This document shows positions 1 to 12,028 of a stretch of 64,000 bases of DNA, piece by piece. The notes beneath the pieces were generated by a model, which was not told the origin of the DNA, searched no databases, and saw only the letters and a program-made list of their open reading frames with translations. Each line of letters opens with the position of its first letter. The first letter of the stretch is position 1. Source of the DNA: Nageia nagi (Eukaryota > Pinophyta); assembly GCA_050084985.1 (NCBI GenBank), contig JBITNC010000001.1, positions 184,636,001 through 184,700,000 of the forward strand, read 5' to 3'. Made by a program: the position numbers and the translations under genes.

Positions 1-814
1 ATTATACAATTATGGCAAAATTATTATTGTTTACTTAGTTAAAATTATCTTAAAGTTGCAAGATAATTTTAAGTGGACATTTATAGCTAGGCATTATTTT
101 AGAGGAATATTTATGCTAAGAAGCATTTTTTTTGCTTTAATATAATTCTTAGCATTTTTTTTCTTCTTCCTTAGTTTTTTTTTAATCTATTGAAAGGATA
201 GAATCTTTCTTAAGATCAATTTTTTAAGGAAAAATGGGAGAAATCTTATGAATTTTTTACTTAAATCCTTTATGCAAATGATGCATGTTCATTACTTAGA
301 ATATTTTATCTCTCTAAATATTTATCTCTTTGGATAAATTCCTTATGCAAAGTTATGAATGGACTTGTATGGAAATAAAGCATGTTTATTACTTAGAAAC
401 TTTTATGATAAAATCCTTATACAAAGTTATGAAGTTGTGCAAAATATGGAATTATGTAAATATATCCTTTAGGGGTTAGTAAACAAAACCCATTGGACTC
501 TTAGGTTTCAAGTTATGAATGGATGATATTTTATTTTTACACACTTTACTTTATGGTTTGCATGTTTACTTTATTTATGCAAAAATTGCAAACATTGAAT
601 GTGCAACCCTTTAAAATGAACACATCTACATGTACATTCCACAACATGACTTGTTTAGGAAGCCATGAGGTGAGGAAAAGGTAGATTGGAGCCTTCAATA
701 TAATGATCCAAATGATGAAAAGTTTGTACTTCTTAATTTCCCCTAAGTACTCTATAGGTCTCGACATAACTCCAATAGGTGGACAGGCATGTGTGTAGTG
801 ATACCACATGTTTG
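1..814. other. AT-rich left flank holding repeat copy R1
   Basis: No coding region can be supported. The right half carries direct-repeat copy R1, which ends at about 808 in a CA dinucleotide, six bases before the copia LTR. The first 250 bases are T-run-rich and loosely resemble 3330-3500, so the repeat may be longer than its well-aligned part. Confidence 0.5.
415..808. repeat. direct repeat R1 (partner R2 at 3840-4222)
   Basis: About 390 bp aligns with 3840-4222. Shared blocks include GGGGTTAGTAAACAAAACCC near the start, a block around CATGAGGTGAGGA, and GTGTGTAGTGATACCACA at the end. Both copies end in CACA. They have diverged by substitutions and small gaps, so they are old. They could be the ends of an LTR pair, because the last bases are CA and the left parts also look related. 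The left boundary is not resolved, so no element class is assigned. Confidence 0.6.
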
Positions 815-1307
815 TGTTGGAATGTATAATGCATTATTGTAAAGGTTTGTATTAATATTCTATGTAAGTTCACTAATACTTAAGGGTATCATTTGATACC
901 TTAAGTATTTAAATGAATATGATAATGTAGCTTATCCTACACTCCATGTCATGAGCATGCCCCTTGGGTAAAAGGATGTGCATGTCATGCTTTTGTACAT
1001 TGGATAATATGGTGATCCAAAGAGAAATTTTGGCTTGTAAATAGAAGACTCCCTCTTTGTGATCACTCACCAATTATGGAGTAAAGTTATGCTATAGGAT
1101 AGAAGTGTAGGAGATGAGATTAGGAGGATTGTAAGAAAGTTGTATTTGTGATTGAAGTAAAGATCTAGTTAGTGGATGTACTCCTAATTGGAGGAACCAC
1201 TTACATATTGTGTTGTGAGATTGCTTTGTGAGTTTGTTAGATGTAATTATGAGTTTTCATGTGATCTTGGTTGCTTAGAAATTATATTGTTAGTGTTAGT
1301 TCCTTCA
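815..1307 (+). repeat. copia-type 5' LTR
   Basis: This 493-bp LTR starts TGTTGGAATG and ends in CA. It is followed after three bases by TGGTATTAGA (1311-1320), a degraded form of the initiator-tRNA-Met primer site TGGTATCAGAGC. The first ~205 bp match 9330-9537 at roughly 80 percent by eye. A hairpin-forming inverted repeat lies at 874-909 (AATACTTAAGG... and its complement) and recurs in the partner copy. The partner is truncated, so no target-site duplication can be tested. Confidence 0.75.
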
Positions 1308-1755
1308 AATTGGTATTAGATCTTGGTGTGAAAGCTCTTATTCAACATATTAGAGGTACTATTTCTTCAACTTGGAGGTATTATTGAGGTAAAATCAAGA
1401 ATAGGTATAAATCTCTCCCTTTTTTTTGGATTATCTCATTATGTTTCTATTTTTTTATATGAGCTAATTTATTTTTTTATATAAAAAAAGGGAAATGTAT
1501 TTACATATTATTGCTATGATTTTTTTTAAATATCTTTTAGTTATAATTTTTTGATAAATTGTTGATTATAGCAATAACATGTTATATTGTTTTTCTCCTT
1601 CAAAAAAAAAACTTGTATTTTTTTACAAAGATTATGTATCTTGATAGATTTAAAAAAAGGGATGGGGGGAGTATCAAGTGTAATTTGTTTTATATACTAT
1701 TGGGGTGGATGCTCTATCATATAGACATATTTTAATTTTTTTTTATAATTTTTTT

Positions 1756-1758
<3 letters not shown>

Positions 1759-1791
<33 letters not shown>

Positions 1792-1825
1792 AAAAGAGAT
1801 ATAATATATATATATATATATATAT
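1759..1825. repeat. AT dinucleotide microsatellites
   Basis: Two AT runs (1759-1789 and about 1804-1825) are separated by a short GGAAAAGAGAT spacer. Both are pure dinucleotide repeats. Confidence 0.9.
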
Positions 1826-3839
1826 GAAAACCTTTTAAAAAAAATCAATATATAATTCAAGCCATTAGGGTTAGCCTAATCTGTTAGGTTTCAAGTTATC
1901 AACCTAAAGCCATGTAAAGAGTGGTGACATCTCCACTTTGTATTATCTCTATCTCGACACCCTTATGGTGGCCAAATCCCTTTAGTTTGATCCACTCCTA
2001 GTTTGGTTCCTACTTTGAGGATGGTGGGAAAGGTACATTGATTTGATTTGCCTACCAAGCTATGGCCCCTTTCACCTTATGCAACTCTCTCCACCTTCAT
2101 AATACTCTCTACACCTTCAACCACTCCTACACTCAGCCTCTCCTCTCCACTCAAAGCTCACGATTGTGCCACTAGGTGCTAGTCCCCTCTCACCTTATGG
2201 CTATCCATATGACTAAGCCTATCACCTCATGTTCCTCACAGATGCTAGGTCCTTCAAAAAATGAAAGGTGAAAAGTGGATCTCTTTGGTGTCCTCTCGCA
2301 GTCATAGTTCCACCCTTTACTCCACCAACTATGGCACCTCTTGTTCTTTTCCTATGTAACTCTCACTCGCTGCTAGGACTTAACCTATCTCACCTCTTCA
2401 TCTTGAGCTCCTAGGCTGTCCTCTCCCTCATGTGCTACTATATTTTGTAAAAATTTTGCATCCCCCTCATGCATTGCAATCTCCTCCCATTTTCCACTGT
2501 AGACCCCACACATGCTGTATTCACCCCCTTGGCCCTTAAGAGTCCACTTGTGATCATTGAGAGTCCCTCACCTCTATGTATGATTGGTCACATATTTGCC
2601 TTCTTAGATGGCTTCCCTCTTGCTTTCATGTCTCGATTAATAAAGAATAATTTTATGCTAAGTTTGGGGGCACAATAGAAAGGGCCACATGCAAGAGGGC
2701 TGTGAGTAGAAAGGAAAGAATTCTTTGTAAATTGCTTGAGCTTACATACATGCTCATGTGTGCCTCCCTTCCCTTGTGGCCACTTTGAGACACATTCTTG
2801 CTCAACACTGTTAGGGCTCTCCTCCTGTGCATCCCTTCCCTCTCCTTCGTGTAACCCCCTCTCCTCTGTGAACTTCCTTCCCTCATTGTGTAATTGTTTT
2901 TTGCTAATTCAATTCAACCTTTGTCCTTCTACTCGGCCCCCTAACTCCTCTTTTTTTTTTACTACTTTCACTCTGCTTTCTCCTCACTTACCCTTCATTT
3001 GGTTGGTCAAAATATTTAATTTTTTTTCCAACAAGTACAATGTTACACTTTTTTTTTGGGGTCTCTTGCAAGAAACTTAGTGTCTTAATTTTTTTTCTAC
3101 CTTCCATTTAATTCATTTGACTAAGAGTGAAGTAAAAAATAATTTTTTTTTACATTCTTGCAAGTAATTAGGTAATCATTATCAACTTTTAAATGAGGAG
3201 GTAATGCATAGAAGCACTTTATTTAGTCAAATTGCAATGGAAGATATTATTTTTTTTGCAATTTAAGGTACCTTCATTGGAATATGTCTTATAAACAACA
3301 TTTTTTAAAGTAATTTTTACCTTAATAAACATATAGTGTTTATTTTTTAGAGGGAATATGCCTAGTCATTAAGAAAAATATAGAACTCTTTTTTGCTAAA
3401 GAGTATCATTTTTTTCCTTGATAATACTTCTAAGGGGGAATGCCATTTTAAATTAGCAATGTTATTTTTTAAGTAAAAGGGGGGATTTTTTGTATTTACA
3501 TAAAAATATTGCATGAATGGATGAATGTCTATAACTTAATTTTTTTTTTTGATACCTCTAAAGTGTCTACCTTAAAGTTCCTTTTCAATGCAACTTTGGA
3601 AATAATTACATATTAGAATTAACAAATTTTTTTTGCAAAGTAATAATATAATGCATACTTATGTGTGATTATGCTTAAATGATGCATGCTTAAGATTAGG
3701 ACTTAATTTTTAAGTTAAGAATGATACATGCTTAGGACTTAATTTTTTAAATTAAATGCTTAAAACTTAAATTTTTAAGTCAAATAATGTATACGTATTA
3801 CTTAAAATATTAAGTTATGATGCAATCTACTTCCTTATG

Positions 3840-4222
3840 CATGAATAGACTTGTGCAAAATTAGGATTGATGTAAAGATGTTCTTAGGGGTTAGTAAACA
3901 AAACCCATTGGACACTCAGGTTTCAAATTGAATAGATGATGTTTTATTTATTCTCTTTACTTCATGTTTAATTTTTTACTTTATTAGCTTATGCAAAAAT
4001 GCAAACATTGATATGAACAACCCCCTAAAATGAACACATCCGCACATACATTCTACAAAATGACTTGTTTGGAGAGCCATGAGGTGAGGATAGGTGGATT
4101 GGAGCCTTTAAGTTTGATGATCTAAATGGTGAAAAATACATACTTTTCAATTTCCCCTAAGTCCTCTATTAGTCTAGATTTAACTCCAATAAGTGGATAG
4201 GTATGTGTGTAGTGATACCACA
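3840..4222. repeat. direct repeat R2 (partner R1 at 415-808)
   Basis: This is the second copy of the repeat described at 415-808, in the same orientation and about 3.4 kb away. It ends in GATACCACA. It lies between the copia 5' LTR and the copia gag relic, which a simple insertion history does not explain. Confidence 0.6.
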
Positions 4223-4676
4223 TATCCGCATGTCCATTCAAGGATTATCTTGATAATTTAGGAGAATAACTTGAAATCTAATCAAGATTAATACTTTGGC
4301 CAATCCAATAAATGTTAGAACTTTAGAAAATAGCTAGTACTTCTTCTTATGAAAGTATATTGCTATCCAAGGGGAACTGGTTGAGGATTAGTATCACCTA
4401 GGTTCCTCTTGTGTGGGCATCCAAGTGAAGGCTTAATTTTAGAATAGAAAATAAACTTCGATAATGTCAATCTACATCTACTGTTCTTGAGATGAGAAAT
4501 ATATTTGGATACATGGGTTATTATTTGAATTGTAAAACATTTGCACTTGTGAATCAAATTAAGCATGTCTTTAGTGTTAAATGTAATATGTATTATTTAC
4601 TTGGTCAAAAATTAACATTTAATATTATTTATTAAAACTTCATGCTTATTATTTCACATTCTTGTATAGCAAATAA

Positions 4677-7600
4677 AAGAATTCATTTTACCCAAACACA
4701 TTCTTGATGGTTCCAACTATGAGATTTGAGAACCTTAGATGAGAGCTAAATTACAAACAAGAAAGCTTTGGCAAATAGTGAATGAGAACCTTATACCTTC
4801 TATAGATGATAAGGCACTAGAGACTTACAACATGAAAAATGAATTAGCAACCTTTATTATTTACCATGTAGTTTCAAATGATGTGCTTCTAATAATTTCC
4901 TCTTCAACCATGATAAAGGAAGCATGGGATAAGCTTAAGAAAATCTACTTTGGTTCAAAATTTTTAAGAAGGTTTACCATTCTCCAAAAGTTACTTCAAT
5001 TTTATTAAGGGAAAGATGAAAATATGGCTATCTACTTGAATAAAATCATTGACCTAAGGACCTAACTTGTTGCTTGTGGGTGCAATTGGATCAATGATGA
5101 GTTCATGGTCTTCATCATTCTTTAAAATTTGAAAACTTTATGATGGTTATGGAAATAAGGCTTAATGATGAAGAAGAAGTCTTCTCCTTCCAAAATCTTT
5201 TAAAGCACCTATTTAAGCATGAGAAAGCCTTTAACAATAAGGTGTTGATTTCTTCTCCTAAGGATAATAATGTTGCTCTTAGAGAAATCAAAATTATTTT
5301 CAAGAATAAGTTCAACCATCAAAAGAAATTTTATCCTTCTTCCTCCAAAAGGTTTGAGAAAAGAGGCAATGGTTATAATAGTAGTAAAAATAATGGGAAC
5401 AATGGCAACAATAACCACTTCAAGTAAAGAGATTGAAAAGGTAAAGCAAATAATCCATATCCTAAGGAAAAATTTGATAGTAATTGTAACTATTATGGCA
5501 TTCAAGGTCAGAAAGAAGTTGATTGCTACAAAAAGAAAAAAAAAGAACAAAAGTAATAGAAATGTAAAAAAATTTAAAGGAAAGAAGAATATTTATACTA
5601 GTTTTGCTATAGTGCTTTAGTCCATGTCTCGCTCTTTTTCATCTGAATGGATTATTGATTATGGTTGCACTAATCACCATTAAGTTGTTGGGCTCTACTC
5701 TATGACTCACTCTTTCTCATCTAATTGGATTGTTGACTCTAGTTGCACTAATCACTTATGCTTTGAAAATGATAAGTTTGAAAATTTTCATAGCTATAGA
5801 AAATATGTAGTTATAATAGGTGATAATTCTATCCTTGAAGTTCAAGAAATTGGGAGTGTGTTGATTCATGGGAAGGTTCTTGAGAATGTGCTCTATGTTC
5901 CTAAGCTCAATATGAACCTTCTCTCCATTATTAAAGTTGCAAAGAAAAGATACTCATTTGAGTTTGACTCACACATTTGATGCATTAAGAAGGGACTTAC
6001 CATGTTGATTAAAGAATTAGTGAAAGATGATCTTTACATTATGGATCAAGTTCTAATGAAGATGTGTCTTGCTACAAATATATGATCTAGAGGTAATCTA
6101 TGGCATCAATATTTGGAGAACCTTAACCATAAAAGTATTAAAATCATGAAAGATCAAGAACTTATGGAAGGTTTTCTTTTAATTTCACCTTCAATTGGTT
6201 TGTGTGAGAAGTGCTTCTTAGGTAACATGAATAGATAAAGGTTTGAAAAAGATAAGGTAATAATGGCATCTCAACCTCTTCAACTTGTGCATTCATATTT
6301 GATGGGTTTATTTTAGACTTTATCATTTAAGGGCTAATCTTATGTCTTGACCTTAATTAATGAATTTAGTAGGATGAATTTTGGCTATCTACTTGAGCAC
6401 AAAGATCAAAATTTTGAGAGTTTCAAAAATTTTAAGGCCTTAGATGAAGATCAAACTAACCTTAAAACTAAAATGTTGAGAATAGACAATGGGGGAGAAT
6501 GTAACAATAATATGTTTAATATCTTTTGTGCTAAGTTTAAAATCAAAAAGTAGTTTACAATTCCTTACACTCCTTAGCAAAATGGTGTTGTTGAAAGGAA
6601 AAATAAGATAATTATGAAGATAGCTATATGCATATTGGATAATCTTCCTAATTTCTTATGAGATGAAACTATGAGCATAGCTATTTACACCTTGAATATG
6701 TGTGCCATAAAAAACATTCAAGGAAAAACTCCTTTTGAGATATGGTCAAGAATAAAACCTAACTTTTCATACCTTAGGGTGTTTGGTTGTGAAACATTCT
6801 CATACATTATTTTAGAGAAAATAAAAAAAATTAGATAAAAGAGTTGAAAAATGTATCTTTGTTGGTTATGATAGTCAACATAGAGGCTACAAGATTTACT
6901 TTCCATCCTATAGAGTAGTGTTCAAATTAAAGGAAGTAAATTTAAATGAACTTCTTAAAGAATCTAATTCTAATGAGGATTTTGATGATCTAGATGACTT
7001 GTTAGTTGAACTTAACTAGTTGGATATTAATATAGATAAGTCATTCTAGGAGCAAAATTCTTCAACACAAAAAATAACTAGGAGCATGCCCTTGAATAAA
7101 TCTTCATTTTTCCAAATTGATAATAAGAATGAGCCCTCATCATTCAAAGAAGCTTCAAAGCACGAGTGTTAGAAGGAAGCCATGAAAGTGGAGTATGAGG
7201 TGCTTATAAAAAATGAACCTTAGAACTTAGTTTCTTATCCCAATGAAAAAAATATGATAGGCAATAATTGGATCTACAAGATTAAGTTCAATTCTATTAG
7301 GGATATTAAGAAATACAAGGCAAGGTTAGTAGCCAAAGGTTTTGCTTAAAAATATGAAGTAAATTATAAAGAAACCTTTGCTCCCATGGTAAAGATGCCC
7401 ACTTTGAAATAATCCTTACTCTTTTAGAAGCTCAAAAATGGAAAGTTTTTTAACTTAATGTCAAGAATGTATTTCTCAATGGTGAATTATATTTGAAAAT
7501 ATACATGAATCAACCAAAAAGATTTATTATGGAAGGAAAAAAGTCATTTATGTGCATGTTAAAGAAGTCATTGTATAGACTTAGGCAAGCACCTAGAGAT

Positions 7601-8566
7601 TGGTACAAGAAGATTTTAGAATACTTTATAGATATTGGATTCTCCACGTACTTCTTTGACTCTGATCTATATGTACTCAATCAAGGAATAGATGTGGTAT
7701 TGATTCTTCTTTACATGGATGATCTTTTGATAACTATGAATAATGATGAAATCATTCAAGATTGCATATCCAAATTTAAGGCAACATTTGAAATGATTGA
7801 TCTTGATCTCTTGTACTACTACCTTGGAATACAAGTATACCAATACAAGGATTGTACTTATCTTAATCAATCCAAGTATATATCATATATATTGCAAAAG
7901 TTTAGAATGGATGAGTGCAAACATGTTATGATCCTAGAGTCTCTTGGAATCACTATTTCGCTTAGCTCCAACTCTTAGTTGGTAGATGCTACAACTTACA
8001 GGTAATTAATTTGTAGTCTTCTTTATTTGACTATTTTTAAGCTAGATATTACTTTTGTAGTGAATTTGATGGAATGATTCATGAAAAAATTATATGTTGA
8101 GCATCTTAATATTGTTCAATGAATCTTGAGGCATGTTGCAGGGATAAAAGATCTTACTCTCAAGTATTTCAAGTTACCCTCGCTTGTTCTCTCAAGGTTC
8201 TCAGATTATGACTATGGAGGAGATAGAGATGATAGAAAATCAACCTTTGCATATGTGTTCAACATTGATGTAGGTGCTATCTCTTGGGGTTTCAAGAAAT
8301 AGCATACTATTTTTCTTTCCACCATAGAAGCCAAATACTAAGCCATGTCTGTTGCAACCCAAGAAGCTATTTGATTTAGGCATATTTTGAAAGAAATTAG
8401 GTATGAGAAAGCTGGCCCATATCTAATTTTTATAGATAATAAATTAGTTATTTCTTTGGCTAAAGATCTTATATTACATTAGAGAATAAAACATGTGGAA
8501 ATCGAAGCCCATTTCATCAGAAAAAAGGTTCTTGATGGCATTATACACTTAGAGTATTATTCGTGA
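4677..8566 (+). pseudogene. degraded Ty1/copia gag-pol polyprotein
   Basis: Copia domains appear in the correct order but the frame is broken many times. Gag: about 4677-5020, with an EAWDKL-type motif. Zinc knuckle: 5485-5526, second Cys now Tyr (5494-5496) and His now Gln. Protease: about 5624-5980, active site reads DSS instead of DSG/DTG. GAG-pre-integrase: about 6100-6240. Integrase: about 6290-6900, with the TPQQNGVVERK motif broken by TAG at 6575-6577. Reverse transcriptase: about 7150-7990, with an intact YMDD in LLYMDDLLI near 7710. RNase H: about 8120 to a stop at 8564-8566. Several stops sit where Gln is expected, for example the TAA near 7348 in VAKGFA-stop-KY. The order protease-integrase-RT-RNase H is diagnostic of copia. 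It is non-functional. Confidence 0.9.
5624..5779 (+). repeat. 78-bp tandem duplication over the copia protease active site
   Basis: The segment starting ATGTCTCGCTC at 5624 recurs as ATGACTCACTC at 5702, a period of 78 bp or 26 codons. Both copies encode a version of the W-I-V/I-D-x-x-C-T-N-H protease motif (WIIDYGCTNH and WIVDSSCTNH). Neither keeps a normal DSG. It is visible directly as two aligned blocks. Confidence 0.75.
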
Positions 8567-9329
8567 AGTTACCTTCAAGGGGGAGTGAAGTTTGAATTCT
8601 TATGTTGAATTCATGTTTATGATAAAAATGTCACCTTTATGAGGATTTTATGCTATATAGTGTTGATTTTATTGTACACCTTCATGGTAAGTTTGCTCTA
8701 TATGAGAAAGTTTTTATATAATTTTTGAACAAATGATTGGCCAATCTAGCACTATTTTGTTATCCATATGTGAGGAATGCGTATGTGTCTTTTAGCATTG
8801 TTCAGTTATCCATATGTGAGGAACTCATATGTGCATTTTGTTATGCTCTATTTTGTAATGGTAATCAACACATATTTTCTATATAGTAAGTGACTATGAG
8901 TATTGGCTTGGCATCTTTGTGATGAATTATAAAGCACCATTGATCAATCTATGATGGCACTATTTGATTCATCTATCCTTATTGATATGAATGTGTTGCA
9001 TTTAATTGATCTTATTGTTTGACCTGCTTATAACTTGCAAGTTTCTTTTGAGATTGTAGGTTCTTCAGATGTACAAGCTCATGGAGACTCATCATGACTT
9101 CCAATTGGATGACTAATTTATGTATATTAAAATTAGTTATGGTTAATGATTGTATTGTAAATTATTTGTTAAAATGATAAAGTAGTGAGTATTAAACTAA
9201 GATCTTGCTTACTTCATAAAGATGTAAAAAGTTCTCATCTTTGATTGTATCTATATGGAGGAGAACTCTCTTACTCTCTCTCTTTATTCTCTCTTCGTCA
9301 CTCTATACTAATATTGCATTAAGGAGGAG
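8567..9329 (+). other. post-RNase H region with two polypurine tracts
   Basis: AAGGGGGAG at 8577-8585 is followed by TG and looks like a copia polypurine tract in its usual place after RNase H. A second tract, AAGGAGGAG at 9321-9329, directly precedes the TGTTGG of the LTR copy at 9330. The 740 bp between them has no coding signal. It contains a short duplicated phrase (TTATCCATATGTGAGGAA, twice at about 8760-8825). Confidence 0.55.
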
Positions 9330-9537
9330 TGTTGGAATGTATAATACATTATTGTAAGGTTTTGTAATGTTCCTCTTTGTAAATTCATTAATACTTAAAG
9401 GTATTTCTGAATACCTTAAGTATTTAAGTGAATATGATAATGTTACTTGTCTTACACTTCATCTCATGAGCATACCCCTTAGGTAAAAGGGAGTAGCATG
9501 TCATGCCTTTGTACAATGGTTAAAAAGGTGATCCAAG
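9330..9537 (+). repeat. truncated copia 3' LTR
   Basis: It starts TGTTGGAATG directly after a polypurine tract and follows the LTR at 815 for about 208 bp. It stops at GTGATCCAA, where the sequence changes to unrelated material. The 874-909 hairpin has its counterpart at 9389-9424. The remaining ~285 bp of the LTR is missing. Confidence 0.75.
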
Positions 9538-9589
9538 TGTTTGAGAGGTTGATATAGACTACCCTTTGACAAAGAATCAATTATCCAAT

Positions 9590-10215
9590 ATGCGCATCAA
9601 TAAACTCTTGGAGATCCTTAGTGAGGTCAACTTTCACACAAACTCTTTGAGAGGATCAAGCATAGAAGAACCTTTTTGGTTCAAAGAAAACAAAAGTCCA
9701 TAAGGTTTCAGCTAGGGTACATAAATATTTCTAACATGGAATAGGTAACCCAAGAAACTCAACCCACATTGGGACTTCAATGGCAACCTCATTATCAATT
9801 GTAAAGTCTTTATGGTAACTTTGCAGGATTAACATAGAATTTTTGACCATCCACAGTCCTTTGTTCAGCACTTTTTGAGCATGCATAAAGTCAAAAAATG
9901 AAATAAAAAGTAATCCTTGGTGAGGTTCTAGACATTTTCTACCTTAATACCCTATGAGGTTCAAACTTGGCTAACCCAAGAATGTAACAAGGAGTCATTG
10001 GGGATCCTACCTAGAAAATATCCCACCATGGTATGTGATTCAAACCATTGATAAGTAGCACTAAACTCTTCTACAAGAATAAAATCTTGAGGAATAGATC
10101 CTTTACCTCATGTTCCACTTCCGATAGAAACTTATGGGGATGCTTCCCTAGTGCCATTGATCCCTCTAAGTGAAGAGTTGGCAAGAGTGGCAACCATAAT
10201 AAAGGGGGGGAGGGG
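9590..10215 (-). pseudogene. DUF4283 (LINE ORF1-type) relic
   Basis: Read on the minus strand, this segment encodes a broken DUF4283-like domain. A stretch of the type GLWMVKNSMLILQ is followed by a V-x-M-W-V-E-F-L-G-L-P-I-P motif (near 9750-9800). These correspond to the family's 'W.. .. L.L..W' and 'PVWVRLPGLP' blocks. DUF4283 domains are common in plant LINE first ORFs and in stand-alone CCHC proteins. No zinc knuckle or reverse transcriptase follows here, and stops and frameshifts interrupt the frame. It is unrelated to the copia element whose truncated LTR it abuts. Confidence 0.6.
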
Positions 10216-11177
10216 GAATCACCCAAGGTAGACATTAATACGATGTCAAATCAAATTAAAATCTTGTAGAATCTCTATAAGAGAAAAAGTGGTGTGACGG
10301 GGAAACCAAAACCCTAAACTCAAAAACATGTAGATAGTTCGACTCTCAAAACCACATTATTTTGTATTTTAGAACCTTGAATGTTTCATTGCATATCCTC
10401 CAAATTGATTCACATCTTATTTTTCAATTTTTATTAGGAAAGGTGTCAAAGAAAATAGCTATCAAAAATTACTTTTATGTTGTCAAGAGATTAAGGGGAT
10501 ACAACATTGATATTGAGCAAATTTTTTTCATCGATTAATGTATAATAAAATTTGTTGGTTTGATAATATAAATATGTTTATAAAACTCGATGAATAATAA
10601 TGCATGAAAATACAAAACATAACATGCAATAAAATGAAATATATATTGAATATGTAATGCCAACAATGCTAAAATATCAAAAGCACAAAATAACAAAATA
10701 ATACAAATGATGAAAAGATTGAAAAGAAAAACTTTATATGAAAGAATTTAATTAAGGAAAAAGTTTCATATGAAAAAACTCATTAAAGAGAAAGTAATAA
10801 TAAACAACACAAATGGCCTACTACAGCTCTTCGTTCCATAGATACATTAATATAATTTACCTTTACCTTTATATGGGTGTGTGTAGAGGTTGTTCTTAAA
10901 TAGCCAAAGATAAGTATAACTCTCAACTCTACAAAAATCATAAGTAGATAAGGATGCCAATCCAACATGTTGATTCTCCACACATAATTCATTACCTGAA
11001 ACTAATATATGATTATCTATAATTATAGCTCTAACAAAATATATATAATTATATCTTTAAAAACATATATAACCAACCTTTTAAATAGCTAATAAAATTT
11101 AATATATAATAAACTTAAATAAGATGTAAGTTACTTTCTTTTTAAAGATGTTAACCTACATGGACCAATTAACATAT
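10216..11177. other. AT-rich intergenic stretch
   Basis: No gene, RNA or element could be recognised. It contains a G-run (about 10203-10212) at its left edge and strongly A-rich sequence from 10550. Confidence 0.4.
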
Positions 11178-11186
11178 TTAATAATA

Positions 11187-11800
11187 GGAAAAATATCCAA
11201 AATACCTCTACTTTTTTTGAAATATCGAAAATACCTCTGAAGATAAAAATAAAAAGAAAACAAACACATAAATAAATATGGAATAAGAAAACCACTATTA
11301 AATTACAAATACTATAGTTTATATGATATAATATATATAAAATATTAATAAAACATAAATATATACAATTTAAATTAATAAAAATAAAATATAATAAAAT
11401 ATTTAATACATTTTCATGTACATAATTTGTAAAATACACTTATAGTTTAATAAAGTATTTCCTAAATTTAATAATTTCACATAATGTTTACAAATTGTAT
11501 TTTATAAAGCTATTTTTATAAATTGTATTTACAAGCATATTTTTTAAAAATAGTTTAACTATTTTTCATGTATTTTGAAAAGATAATATAAAAATACCCT
11601 TGTAAATTACCTTCATAATTTTGTGTAATATCGAAAATACCCTTCTAATTTTATAGTTTAATAGAATTTTTCTTATTGTATATTTATTTGTGTATTTTTT
11701 TCTCTTTATTTTTATTTCTATAAGTATTTTAGATATTTCAAAAAAAAAAGAATATTTTTAATATTATGTGAAATTATATATGTGTTTTAGATATTTTTCT
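11187..11800. mobile_element. Mutator-type foldback MITE (614 bp)
   Basis: The ends form a long imperfect inverted repeat. The left arm from 11187 (GGAAAAATATCCAAAATACC) matches the complement of the right end at 11800 (AGAAAAATATCTAAAAC). Pairing continues for about 130-150 bp through a GAAATATCGAAAATACC block and a second A/T-rich block. It is flanked by a perfect 9-bp direct repeat, TTAATAATA, at 11178-11186 and 11801-11809. Nine-base target duplications with long terminal inverted repeats are the hallmark of Mutator-like elements. It has no coding capacity, so it is a non-autonomous MITE. It sits about 230 bp past the stop codon of the receptor kinase gene. Confidence 0.8.
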
Positions 11801-12028
11801 TTAATAATAACATACTTTTAGACTTGGAATTAACGAAACTATAATATAACACCTTGTGCATAAACATACAAAGCTACCTGATCATGTACAAGTAGATCTT
11901 CAACCTTATTCAACAATAAATATAGATTCTGCAGGGAAGAAATTACCGAGAAGAAAGTCATCTGAAACAAAGATGCTTACAGTTTGTAAGCACACCCTGA
12001 TTTGATCCAGCAACAGATGAACTCTTTG

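Larger units (their letters stand above)
1308..4676. other. non-coding composite leader region
   Basis: This 3.4-kb stretch lies between the copia primer site and the first recognisable copia gag codons, far longer than a normal leader. It holds the degraded primer site, two AT microsatellites, a pyrimidine-rich C+T segment (about 2050-2900), many T-runs of seven or more bases (about 2940-3660) and repeat R2. The short open frames here show no recognisable domain. It is probably a patchwork of older insertions. Confidence 0.5.

Noticed and set aside
2653-3080. Overlapping open frames on both strands (77 and 114 codons) in the C+T-rich segment
   Set aside because: Low-complexity composition on both strands, no domain, no continuation of frame; treated as non-coding.
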